This document shows, piece by piece, positions 9,248 through 19,499 of a stretch of DNA of 64,000 bases; positions within the stretch are counted from its first letter, which is position 1, and each line of letters begins with the position of its first letter. The DNA lies in contig JAJOZX010000087.1 in assembly GCA_023014485.1 (NCBI GenBank), positions 1,819,501-1,883,500 on the forward strand. The letters are read 5' to 3'. Under the pieces are notes generated by a model. That model was not told the DNA's origin, did no database searches, and saw only the letters and a program-made list of their open reading frames with translations. Made by a program: the position numbers and the translations under genes. This DNA is from Bathynomus jamesi. Its lineage: Eukaryota > Arthropoda > Malacostraca > Isopoda > Cirolanidae.

Positions 9248-9981
9248 GGTATTCGGAAAAATCATCGCCCACAATTCACCGTCCACAATTCATCGCCCAC
9301 AAATCATCGCTCAGGAAAATTCATCGCCCACAATTCACCGTCCACAATTCATCGCCCACAAATCGTCGCTCAGGATAATTCATCGCCTACGTATTATCGG
9401 GACTACCAAACTGTTTATGTATAATTGCTCTCGTCATTTTCGTTTAAACTAACGAAAATATCCCAACTTAACCTAACCAATCATCAAGGGCGTACAGTTG
9501 ATCTAACCGGGCATTCAATTAACCTAACAGGTTAATATTGGTTATTTCACCTAAATATCTTCTGATCTTTTTGTATTAGGCACTCACTATCACATTTCGG
9601 GCAAGTTAAGGATGAGAGAATAACGCCGAAATTGATAAAAACATCCAATGTTTTGTCTTCATCTAGTATTATCGAGACTACCTACGAAAAACACACCGTT
9701 TTAAGCGGAAAAACAAAATAAAACGGAAAATGCCCGGTTAGGTCAACTGAATGCCCGGTTAGGTCAACTGGACGCCCTTGATGATTGGTTAGGTTAAGTT
9801 GTGATATTTTCGTTAGTTTAAACGAAAATGACGAGAGCAAAAATACATAATAAACAGTATATATATAAAATGTATATATGTATGTTCGGTGAATTGTATG
9901 GGCGATGAATTGTGTTGCGGTGAAATGTATGAGCGATGAATTGTGGGCAGTGAATTGTGGGCGATTAACTTTCCTAAATCC
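9248..9981. mobile_element. Foldback element FB-b with 9-bp target duplication
   Basis: ACGATATAT flanks this 734-bp element (9239-9247 and 9982-9990). The ends are related inverted repeats (GGTATTCGGAAA and GGATTTAGGAAA) leading into arms with a repeated ATTCATCGCCCACA-type motif (9262-9390, inverted at 9890-9970). Inside lies a second palindrome nearly identical to FB-e (45534-45979): TATTATCGGGACTACCAAAC, CTCTCGTCATTTTCG, then the shared core (about 9445-9500 and 9770-9820). Its loop is inverted relative to FB-e. No protein is encoded. Confidence 0.88.
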
Positions 9982-10697
9982 ACGATATATATTCTGCGAA
10001 TTCAGTGATTGTGTTTTGAAAGGTGTAGGCAAAGAGAGAGTGGGCGAGAGAGAGAATTTTAATTCAAACGATGAGATATCCAGAATAAATGTTGCCCTCT
10101 TGCAGCCACAATAAGAAACAGGAGCCTATTTTGTAAACAAAACACAGCTGATGACCACAAGCACTGGTCTGATTGATTTGGTGAGTTTTTCTATGTTTTT
10201 AGGTTTAGTTTTCTCAGTTCACAGAAGTTATGATCACAGTAATGTTATTAAATGCAGTGTAAATGTGTATTAGTTTTCACAGTACATATTATACAAATAT
10301 ATGATGTTTTATAAAGATCTTTGCTAACGAAAACTTTAATTTTACAATAAACATGATCTTTTTATACTTATAATTTCTTTTTTATGCTGACAGTAATGTG
10401 GGGAAGGGAATTTAAAATAAATATGTCAATAAAAGTAAATTGTCTTTTTTTTTTCTTGTAAATTTCGAAACATATATATATTTTTGGTTGTAAAATTCAT
10501 ATAACTGTATATGTAAATTTCATAAACTACATAAATAAACTGCAGTGAGCATAAATTGTTTTATTACCATTTGCCTTATATCATTAAAATTTTACCTGAT
10601 CATCAAGGTTCCGTGAATTTTTTTTTTTTTTAATAAAGGTTCCGTGGCTTCAAAAAGTTTTAAAAACTCTGACATAGAGCATGTTTTGCACTAGGGG

Positions 10698-11340
10698 ACT
10701 AATTCCCCATGTGTAGAGAAAGTACAGTAAAAATTTTATGCTTTTATTTCGGTTAATAAGAAATAAAACCCTTTGAAGTGTCAGATTTCTAAAAACTCGC
10801 CCGATAAATGAATGAATACAGCTTTGGTGGACTAAATTTTTCCTAGTAAATGGATGAATAAATTAAAAATTAAAGAATGATTTTGAATTTTGGCACTACT
10901 GGCGAAGGAGTTCGTTACATCTTTAAAAAGGGTTGGGGTCTTTTAAACTAATGGAATGGATCTTAAAACTGTCAATTCAGCATTCTTGGTGAAGTTACGG
11001 AGTGATTTTGGGTTCAACAATACAAAATAAAAGCAGTCTGCTACATTCTTTGGGTGTAAATTGCTTGGATATGAATGTCAAATTGACAATTTTAATTGAA
11101 TTTTGGTAATGGAGGGGCTTGAATCTACACTAAGAATTGATGTAAAAGCTATATATAATTTTTATAAAAACACTGTATGGGAATATACAAAGATTTATTT
11201 ATATTTGTTTTATATTATTTTATATAACTTCAAACAGAATTAATGCATTAATTCATTAATACATTAATGTATTTTAGCTCGAATAAAAAATAAAAATATC
11301 TTAAATCCAAGGATGAATTTTCATTTTCAAGCGGATGCAC
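10698..11340. other. AT-rich stretch without recognised features
   Basis: No gene or repeat boundary was recognised between the transposase remnant and the microsatellite at 11343. Confidence 0.6.
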
Positions 11341-11342
11341 AC

Positions 11343-11368
11343 CACACACACACACACACACGCACACA

Positions 11369-11422
<54 letters not shown>
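11343..11422. repeat. (AC)n(AT)n microsatellite
   Basis: An AC run passes into an AT run, just beyond the 3' end of the minus-strand CR1-like LINE. Confidence 0.95.
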
Positions 11423-11426
<4 letters not shown>

Positions 11427-11449
11427 CAACGTTTAAGACATGTCAACAG

Positions 11450-14065
11450 ATTACTTTGTAAAGGTTTTTACTCTTTTATATACAGTATACACAGTTACAA
11501 GGACAAGAGGAAGCCTCAAAGACTTTCCGGTCCACTCTGGGAGGGTCCTGTTATTAAACAAGTTTATTTTTCTTTCAACTATTCTAGCAGTAGTAGAAAA
11601 CTGGATAGAAAAGTATAAGGCTCTCTCGCCACCTTCCGCTCCCTCCCTGCCAGAGCAGGTACGGAAAAAGGTTGAACAAAATACCTTGACCCTGGAAAAG
11701 TAGCCAAAGAAATTTTACAGGAAAGTGAAGAACATAATTATAAGATAGCTCTATAATTACGCATGCGCACATAAACACCGCGTAGGCGAACTCCTGCAGA
11801 GTTACGTTATGTTTTAGTCTTAAACCATGAGAGTATTCAGTACTTTGTCTAGCCTACTTTAAAACACATTTACACTTTGGCTTGAAACACTTCTGACGGA
11901 AGTTGGTTCCAGATATTAACTATTTTATAGGAAAAGAAACTGCCGCAGACAGAGGTCCTAAATGTCTTTAGTTCCAGTTTAAACTCATTATTTCTTGTCG
12001 GATTGGCATTAAGTGACAATAAGTTCTTGTAGTCTACCCTGCCTATTCCATTCAGCATCTTGAAGACTTGAATAAGCTGACCACGCTGACCACGCTGACC
12101 ACGCTGACCACGCAACTTCCGCGTCTCTAAGGTAAACAGATTTAGGCGCTCCAATCTTCGTTGGTAGTTTTGCATTCTCATTGAAGGGATCAATTTTGTA
12201 ACCCTTGCTTGTACCCTTTCTAACCTTTCTCTATCCTTCCTAAGCGACGGAGACCAAAACTGCGCACAATATTCGAGTTGAAGTCTGACAAGTGAATTCG
12301 AAAGAGACATTACAATCTCCTTGCGCCTAAACTGGAACGGTCTTTTAATATAACCTAATATTTTTAAGGCCCTCTTTTCGACTTGCACAGTGCTTCGACG
12401 GTTTGAGATCGTTACTGATACAGACTCTTAAGTCTTTCGCTAGATCGGTCTAAGTCAAGTTCCTTCCCAAGAGAGAGTAATCGGTCTTCGGGTTTTTATA
12501 ACCTATGTGCAGTGTCCCAGTTGAATGGCATCTGCCAAGGTAGCAGACCTTTCGCCCAACATGTCAAATTCATTCTGAAGTGTTCTTACGCCCTCCTCAG
12601 TATCTACACTACTTCCTAATTTCGTATCGTCTGCAAATTTGGAAATTGTACTTAGGAGCCCGACGTCTATATCGTTAATATAGATGCTAAAAAGTAAAGG
12701 ACCCAGAACGGAACCCTGAGGAACACCACTGGTGATGGGCGACCAATCCGAAGCCACTCCATTTATTACGCCTCTCTGCTTTTTGTCTTTTAACCAATTC
12801 TCAATCCAGTTGGAAACGAGCCCGGTGATTCCTAGTCCTTTGACTTTAGCCATCAATCTCGCGTGAGGGACTTTGTCAAAGGCTTTATGAAAGTTGAGAT
12901 ACACTATACCTATTTCCCTACTTGCATCGTATAGCGTATGCATATTATGGAAAAATTCTAACAGGTTTGTCAGACAAGATCTATGTCGCCTAAATCCACG
13001 TTGAGAATAAAAAATTAGATTGTTAGATTCAAGGTGATACACAATACGTTTTGTCATGATGGATTCCAACAGTTTGCCGACAATTGATGTTAAACTGATC
13101 GGGCGGTAATTACAAGGATTTTCCCAATCACCCTTTCTAAAGATTGGTGTTACATTTGCTAACTTTCAGTCTGTTAGAACTTTCCCTAACTCGATTGATT
13201 GTTTGAATATGGTTACTAAGTCGTCAACAATATTATGGCTAACCTTTTTTAATACCCTTGGAAGAAATAAGTCTGGACCACGTGATTTGTATTTATTCAT
13301 CTTGTCAATTAATTGCTGTACTTCATCTCTCGTAAAACTTGTGGTTTCTACGCTATGGTCACCGTCATATGTAATCCGAGGATTTGGCACTTCAACTGAG
13401 TCTTCATCCGTGAAGACTAACGAAGAACTCGTTCAACGTATTAGCTATATCTTCACCACTGAATTTCAGTACGCCATTTCTATCTTTACAGGGACTTACA
13501 GATTAATTACAGACTTAATTGGCTTTCTGCTATTAACATGGGCAAAAAACTCTTTTAAGGTTAACTTTACAGAGCAAGGCAACTCTAGCTTCTTCATCAC
13601 GTTTGACTGATCTAATTAAGGACTTAACCCTCCGACGTAGGTTTATATAGTTTTCTGAATTAGTCTGGTTGAGATGTGACTTAAGTAGTTTGTAGGCTCT
13701 ATTTCTTTCCATAATAACATTGATAATTTCGTTGTTAAACCATTTCGGCAACTTTGTTGACAAGGAAACTATTTTAGTCGGTATAAAAGCGTTTTGTAAT
13801 ATTTTAAATTGATCTCTATCTGAGCTCCAGGTGAAATTGACATCGTCACTTATAGAACTTCAAGTGTGTTTAAACTACTTCGAAAGCTTTCAAAATTTGC
13901 TGTGGAGAAATCTTGTATTTCACGAGTCTTTTCGCGTGTATTAATTGGAAAACTGACATCAAACATAGTCAGGTTAGAGACTAGGTCATCTTTTCGTGAA
14001 TATGAGGTCTAGTTTACTATTACCCCTTGTAGGACCGTCAACCCATTGACTTAATAAATTATCAT
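11450..14065 (-). pseudogene. CR1-like LINE copy A1, 3' part (end of EN, RT, C-terminus, 3' UTR)
   Basis: Reading down from 14065: the end of an APE endonuclease (PTRGNSKLDLIFTK), a linker (LPKWFNNEI), then RT blocks [34 protein letters not shown] and FADDTKLGS, and a C-terminal domain (LEYCAQFWSPSLRK, IWNQLPSEV) stopping at 11870. Damage includes TGA for Trp near 13165, frameshifts near 13400-13530, a break between 12503 and 12388, and a 9-bp quadruplication at 12077-12112. From 11870 to about 11450 lies a 3' UTR matching 22340-22660. The 5' part is at 18881-20640, beyond the inserted LINE. Confidence 0.9.
12077..12112 (-). repeat. 9-bp unit CTGACCACG repeated four times inside the RT gene
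   Basis: Four perfect in-frame copies add GQR three times before LIQVFK. The related element at 17400-18322 has RLRGKLIEVFK here, so the ancestral state is one unit. Confidence 0.9.
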
Positions 14066-14264
14066 TACGTCTAAAACGATATTTTTGAATACTAAATTAG
14101 AAGAGATTTGTGCTGAGGAAAATGTACTTTTCGTAAAGCTGTGGTCAGAATTCAGTGATCCTAGCCTTTTTATAAAAGATGGGGGTGCATTTTAATGAAA
14201 TAGGTAAGCTGTATAGGTCGAAGCCTTCTTTAAACGTTGTGGGTCCGGGGAACGCGGGCCCGAC

Positions 14265-14999
14265 GTGAAAAATAGCTTAAAACGCCGGCCCGTGGTAAAA
14301 AATAACTTAAACGTCTTTTATTGTAACGCGCGTAGTATTAGAAATAAATTAAACGAATTTAAGGCGATAATTTATTCTGGTAACTACGATATAGTTGCTA
14401 TCACTGAAACGTGGTTAAATACCGTGACTCGAGAGTTGTTGGGGGAATTTGATATACCGGGTTTTAAACTCTTTGCTAATGATAGGTTACATAGGATTGG
14501 TGGCGGCGTTTTGCTGTACATTCGTAATTCCCTTAGGGCTATCGAGGTTAAGTTAGATTTTCCGGCAGCAATTAATGCGATATGCGTTGAAGTTAGGGCG
14601 CGTAGTATTAGTTTTAATTTTGTTGTTGTTTATAGACCTCCCGTTCAACCCCTCGATACCGATACTAGATTTTACGCACTTCTTGATAACTTTATTGACA
14701 ATCGGAATACTATAATTGTCGGAGACTTTAACTGCCCTAATGTTAATTACGAGACTTTTACTGGTAATGAGGATGGTTTGAGATTGATTGAGTTCATGGA
14801 AGATAATTTTTTACGACAGATGGTTACCGAACCAACGCGCGGTGACAATATTTTAGATTTGGTGATGACGAACGGCGAAAATATAGTCGACGATTTAGAA
14901 GTAGGCGAGAGTTTAGGATGTAGTGATCATCAAATTCTTAGGTTTAAGTTATTGATAGAAAACACTGAGGATTGCCATATGGACACGGAGTTTTTTTAA
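14265..14999 (+). pseudogene. LINE B1 ORF2 endonuclease segment, frame open but truncated
   Basis: The segment encodes an APE-type endonuclease with the expected blocks: NARSIRNKLNEFK, AITETWL with the catalytic Glu, GGGVLLYIRNS, VVYRPP, GDFNCPNVN with the Asp/Asn pair and CSDHQ with the catalytic His. It nicks target DNA to prime reverse transcription. The LINE homology stops at 14965; the last codons belong to the adjoining B2 ORF1. The frame begins at GTG 14265 in a GTGA overlap with the end of ORF1, with no ATG nearby. All catalytic blocks are intact, unlike in B2. Confidence 0.85.
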
Positions 15000-15501
15000 A
15001 CGGCATCCAACCAAGAGGAGGAGGGTCTGTCTCCCAGGGGCCAGGGTTGACAGAGTTAGAGACGAGGTGGACAGGATTGACGTTGCCTCCCGTCACTCGA
15101 TGTTGGTGACGATGGTAGGGGGCAACGACTCGTATAGGCCCGATACGAGAGTGCCTGACCTTTTTGAGAGATATAGGGGGTTAATTAGGTCCCTAAAAGC
15201 GAGGTCAGATAGGTCTTTAGTTTTAGGTATTACCCCTAGGCACGGTATGGGTCTTAGGATTACGTCTAAAACAATATTTTTGAATGCTAAATTAGAAGAG
15301 ATTTGTGCTGAGGAAAATGTACCCTTCGTAAAGCTGTGGTCAGAATTCAGTAATCCTAGCCTTTTTATAAAAGATGGGGTGCATTTTAATGAAATAGGTA
15401 ATGCTAGGCTAGGTAGGTTAATTGACGAAAACGTACGAAAGCTGTATAGGTCGAAGCCTTCTATAAACGTTGCGGGTCCGGGGAACGCGGCCCCGACGTG
15501 A
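14966..15501 (+). pseudogene. LINE B2 ORF1, SGNH/esterase-type domain, 5'-truncated
   Basis: From about 15001 the frame encodes CLPGARVDRVRDEVDRID, then VGGND (residues 17-21 counting from Met at 15067), LVLGITPRHG, and DGVHFNEIGNARLG with the Asp103/His106 pair. GGND and DGVHFN are SGNH-hydrolase blocks, known from ORF1 proteins of CR1-type LINEs. The catalytic GDS block is missing because the copy begins after it. A poly-T run near 14991-14997 shifts the frame. TGA at 15499-15501 overlaps a GTG that opens ORF2 as GTGA. Confidence 0.8.
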
Positions 15502-18322
15502 AAAATAGTTTAAAACGCTGGCCCGTAGTAAAAAATAACTTAAACGTCTTTTATTGTAACGCGCGTAGTATTAGAAATAAATTAAACGAATTTAAGGCGA
15601 TAATTTATTCCGGCCGGCAACCACGATATAGTTGCTATCACTGAAACGTGGTTAAATACAGTGACTCGGAACTTGTTGGGTGAACTTGATATACCGGGTT
15701 TTAAACTCTTTACTAATGATAGGTTACATAGGTATGGTGGCGGCGTTTTGCTGTACATTCGTAATTCCCTTAGGGCTATCGAGGTTAAGTTAGATTTTCC
15801 GGCAGCAATTAATGCGATATGAGTTGAAGTTAGGGCGCATAGTATTAGTTTTAATTTTGTTTTTGTTTATAGACCTCCCGTTCAACCCCTCGATACCTAT
15901 ACTAGATTTTACGCACTTCTTGATAACTTTATTGACAATCGGAATACTATAATTGTCGGAGGCTTTAACTGCCCTAATGTTAATTACGAGACTTTTACTG
16001 GTAATGAGGATGGTTTGAGATTGATTGAGTTCATGGAGGATAATTTTTTACGACAGATGGTTACCGAACCAACGCGCGGTGACAATATTTTAGATTTGGT
16101 GATGACGAACGGCGAAAATATAGTCGACGATTTAGAAGTAGGCGAGAGTTTAGGATGTAGTGATCATCAAATTCTTAGGTTTAAGTTATTGATAGAAAAC
16201 ACAAAGGATAGTAACGTAATAGAAGTCCCTGATTTTCGTAGGGCTAATTTTGATAGTTTTGCGAATAGGATGGTAGTAGTAGACTGGGATAACTTATTTA
16301 TGGGTAATGACACAAATTTGCATTGGGAGGCGTTTAAAGAAAGTTTTATGAATATTGAAAGGGAGTTTATTCCTCGTAGGCCCAAGCGCGCTAGAAATCA
16401 TTGTAGGCCCAAATGGTAAACTAGGGAAATAGGCGAGTTCATAAGCGAGTGTAACAGAGCGTATAGACTTACTAAGCGCAATGGCACGGCAGCTAACTTC
16501 AATAGATATATCGAGCTTAGATATCAGGTTAAAAGATCAGTTAGGAATGCTAAGCGTAATTTAGAGATACTTATAGCTGCGGATAGTAAACATAATCCAA
16601 AAAAGTTTTTTAAATACGTCAATAATCGTAAGCCGATAAAAGATAACATAGGCCCTCTAGTGGATGTTAACGGCGCTTTGGCTTCTGACGCTCAGGCGAT
16701 GGCGGGTATTTTCAATAACTTTTTTGCGACAGTTTTTACCGTAGAAGACGTAAATAATGTCCCCGACGTGGACGATATCGTTCCATTTAGTGGCGAGACT
16801 ATTTTGGATGAAATAACTGTTTACGAGGGTGAGATTGCGCATTATATCGATAGGCTAAAAGTTAGCAAAGCTCCAAGCACTGACGCTTTTTATCCCAGAC
16901 ATTTGAAAGATTTGAAAGACGTTACTGTAGGCCCCTTAACGAATATTTTTAATCAGTCACTCGACAAGGGGATTTTTCCTGAAGACTTCAAATTAGCTAA
17001 CGTTACGCCTATTTTTAAAAAAGGCGACCGCACACTAGCTAGCAATTATAGGCCCATTAGCTTAACGTCAATTGTCGATAAACTTTTGGAATCCGTAGTT
17101 AGGGATCGTGTCATCTACCACTTAGAAAGTAGATTTGATTAATAGTAGTCAGCATGGGTTTCGACGCCATAGATCCTGTTTAACTAATTTGTTAGAATTT
17201 TATAACGAAATAGTGCGCGAATACGATAGGCATAGAGCAGCTGACGTTATTTATTTAGATTTTAAACAGGCGTTCGATGCAGTTCCGCATAGAAGATTAA
17301 TTGCGAAGGTTAAAGCGCACGGTATACGCGGTTAGGTAGCTAACTGGTTAGAGGAATGACTTCGTGGTAGGAGACAGAGGGTCGTTGTTAATGGTAATGA
17401 GTCGGGGTGGTTGGATGTAGGTAGCGGTGTCCCACATGGTTCAGTGTTAGACCCATTGCTATTCGTAATTTACATTAACGACATAGATGTAGGATTCACT
17501 AGTAACGTGTCAAAATTCGCGGACGATACTAAAATAGGCGGTAGGGTTGTTAACGAGGACGATAGAAATAGGCTCCAAGACGATGTAAATAGGATTATGG
17601 AGTGGACGGATAAGTGGCAGATGCAATTTAACGTAGACAAATGGAAAGTTTTGCATATAGGTTCTCGTAACAATAATTACACGTACACGATGGATGATAG
17701 AGAGTTAGCGAGCGTTGACGAGGAAGTTGATTTAGGCGTACGCGTATCTAAGGATTTAAAGGTTAGGAACCAGTGCCTGGAGTCTTGCGCAAAAGCTAAT
17801 AGGATGTTAGGCTTCATAGCGCGTAATTTCGAATTTAAATCGAAGGATATTATATTGCCCCTTTACAAGTCCCTAGTCAGGCCTCATTTAGAATATGCCG
17901 TTCAGTTTTGGTGCCCGTATTTGCGCGAGGATATTGATAGGTTAGAAAGGGTTCAGCGTCGTGCCACGAAACTAATTCCGTCATTGCGCAACAAGCCTTA
18001 TGAAGATAGAATTAAAGAGTTAGACTTGCATTCACTCGAAACTAGGAGATTAAGGGGGAAGCTTATTGAAGTTTTTAAAATCGTTAATAGCATCGATAAC
18101 ATAAATTTTGACAAACTGTTCACTTTCGATAATAGCAATACTCGTAATAACGGATTTAAGTTGCGTGGCAAACGTTTCATTACTAATATCGCTGAAAACT
18201 TCTTTACGTTTAAAGTAATTGACAAATGGAATAATCTTCCCGTGTCAGTCGTTAACTCTACCAGCGTTAATATGTTTAAGAACCGTTCAGATAGACATTT
18301 TAAAAATATTAACGTTGTTTAA
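15498..18322 (+). pseudogene. LINE B2 ORF2: endonuclease and reverse transcriptase
   Basis: The endonuclease is broken by an insertion near 15612 and TGA near 15820. From 16015 come DGLRLIEFMEDNFLRQM, PTRGDNILDLV and CSDHQ, with TAA at 16417. RT blocks follow: [25 protein letters not shown] (after a frameshift near 17140), YLDFKQAFDAVPH, SGVPHGSVLDPLLF and FADDTKIGG with the catalytic Asp pair, then a C-terminal region to the stop at 18322. Two stops lie near 17333 and 17358. The last 303 codons are uninterrupted. Blocks match a CR1/L2-type element. Confidence 0.9.
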
Positions 18323-18880
18323 AATAAACAGGAGCTCTGGGGGTGGTGGTCGAGGATGAGTCTGTTGACGATCAATGCCAGCTTGTGACATGCCAGCGTG
18401 TGATGCCAGCAATAAAATTATTAAAAAAAAAAAATTAGACTAACACGAACGTAGATGTAGCTCGTAGAGTAAACTAATCCACTTTTTGTTATACTCTACC
18501 TACTTTTTTTTTTTAATCCTCTCCTTACTTGCATGTCTGTAACTCTCTTTACTTGCATGTCTGTAGTTTGCATGGTATGACAGTGAGTTAAGACTGTGTT
18601 TGCATGGTTTGTAAGCGTTCTTATTTTACTTCTTTTCATCTTTCACCCCTCTCTTATTCTCTTCGACTATTTTTCCGACTTGTCGGCAGTGGCCGGCGGA
18701 TGATGATGGGGAGTCTTTCTTTCTCTTTTTCTGAATGAATGTTAACCCACGAATGATAGGTTTGCTACTTACTTAACCCCTTATTCTCCTCTTTTAACCC
18801 CCTCCTCGTTCCTTTCTCTCGGGCTAACCTTAGAGTGGATCTTAGGGTCTTTGTTAGCCTTAGCTTCTGTAGATCTGTAG
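18323..18880 (+). other. LINE B 3' UTR and 3' microsatellite
   Basis: Non-coding sequence follows the ORF2 stop, with an A-rich run at about 18412-18434. It ends in TTCTGTAGATCTGTAG directly before the ATCAT duplication. The short 8-bp repeat at the end resembles CR1/L2 3' termini. Confidence 0.7.
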
Positions 18881-19400
18881 ATCATCGGCAAATTCGAAGT
18901 CTTGAGCCCTCAGCATCAGCTGTTTTGTTTTCCCAATTTATATTACCACAATTAAAATTACCAAATATCACACTAATATTATTCATTAATCTGCTTAATT
19001 AGTTATCCAAGTTTCTATACTTATCAACGGGGTAGAGAGGTGGCCTATATACTAGAAGTAGATACACGACTTTATTATTTAGGTTTAGATCAATTCCCAA
19101 CATTTCATGAGCAGATACGATATTACTGTTTACTGAGTGGAAGTCACGAGCATACGAAAGTACACCGCCGCCTTCCCTTCCGGTCCTATCTTTGTGAAAC
19201 ATTTTGTAACCTACCATTTCAAATTCTCCTACAAAGTCCCTTGATTCATAATTAATCAAGGATTCCTTTATTCCTATGATATCAAAGTTCTCAGTTTTGA
19301 CTAGCTCTATAAATTTTATTAGTTTGTTTCCAAGTGTCCTAGCATTAAGAGAGTTTAAGTTGTTGTTTCTCCTAACTGGTCTGAGTCGTTTCCCGAAGCA
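18881..19400 (-). pseudogene. CR1-like LINE A1, endonuclease N-terminal part
   Basis: The minus strand reads ENFDIIGIKESLINYESRDF, GREGGGVLSYARDF, VVYLLLVYRPP and FGNFNCGNINWENKTAD, the first two thirds of an APE endonuclease. It stops at the ATCAT duplication and continues at 14065 with PTRGNSKLDLIF. Gly-Asn replaces the usual Gly-Asp in the GDFN block. Stops and frameshifts near 19010, 19260 and 19310 show decay. Confidence 0.82.
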
Positions 19401-19499
19401 GCTGAATCAACTACTGGGGGAGTAGGATGAACTACTGGCGGAGAACTGACTGCTGGGGAACAGGACTCTCTGCTTGGGGGACAAGACTATCTGCTGTGG

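Larger units (their letters stand above)
8543..10671. mobile_element. hAT-like element with 8-bp target duplication
   Basis: ACATAGAG flanks it directly (8535-8542 and 10672-10679). The ends are short imperfect inverted repeats, CAGGGGTTTTCAAACT and CAGAGTTTTTAAAACTT, followed on both sides by CGGAACC. An 8-bp duplication and CAG ends are standard for hAT. No hAT transposase is visible; the interior holds a Merlin-like fragment, a telomere-like tract and foldback FB-b, so this is non-autonomous or hollowed out. Confidence 0.85.
14066..18880 (+). mobile_element. LINE B insertion (CR1/L2-like) with 5-bp target duplication
   Basis: ATCAT flanks it (14061-14065 and 18881-18885), and removing it rejoins the minus-strand LINE A1 within its endonuclease gene. 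Contents: a partial segment B1 (14066-14965: end of ORF1, endonuclease part of ORF2) joined to a longer segment B2 (14966-18880: ORF1 esterase, ORF2, 3' UTR). B1 corresponds to about 15254-16204 of B2. Only the outer edges carry the target duplication. The 3' end has two TCTGTAGA-type units, like the short 3' microsatellites of CR1/L2 elements. Confidence 0.87.

Noticed and set aside
9227..9452. Two plus-strand frames with repeated HRPQ/HNSP residues
   Set aside because: They are translations of the ATTCATCGCCCACA repeats in the arm of FB-b, in shifting frames.
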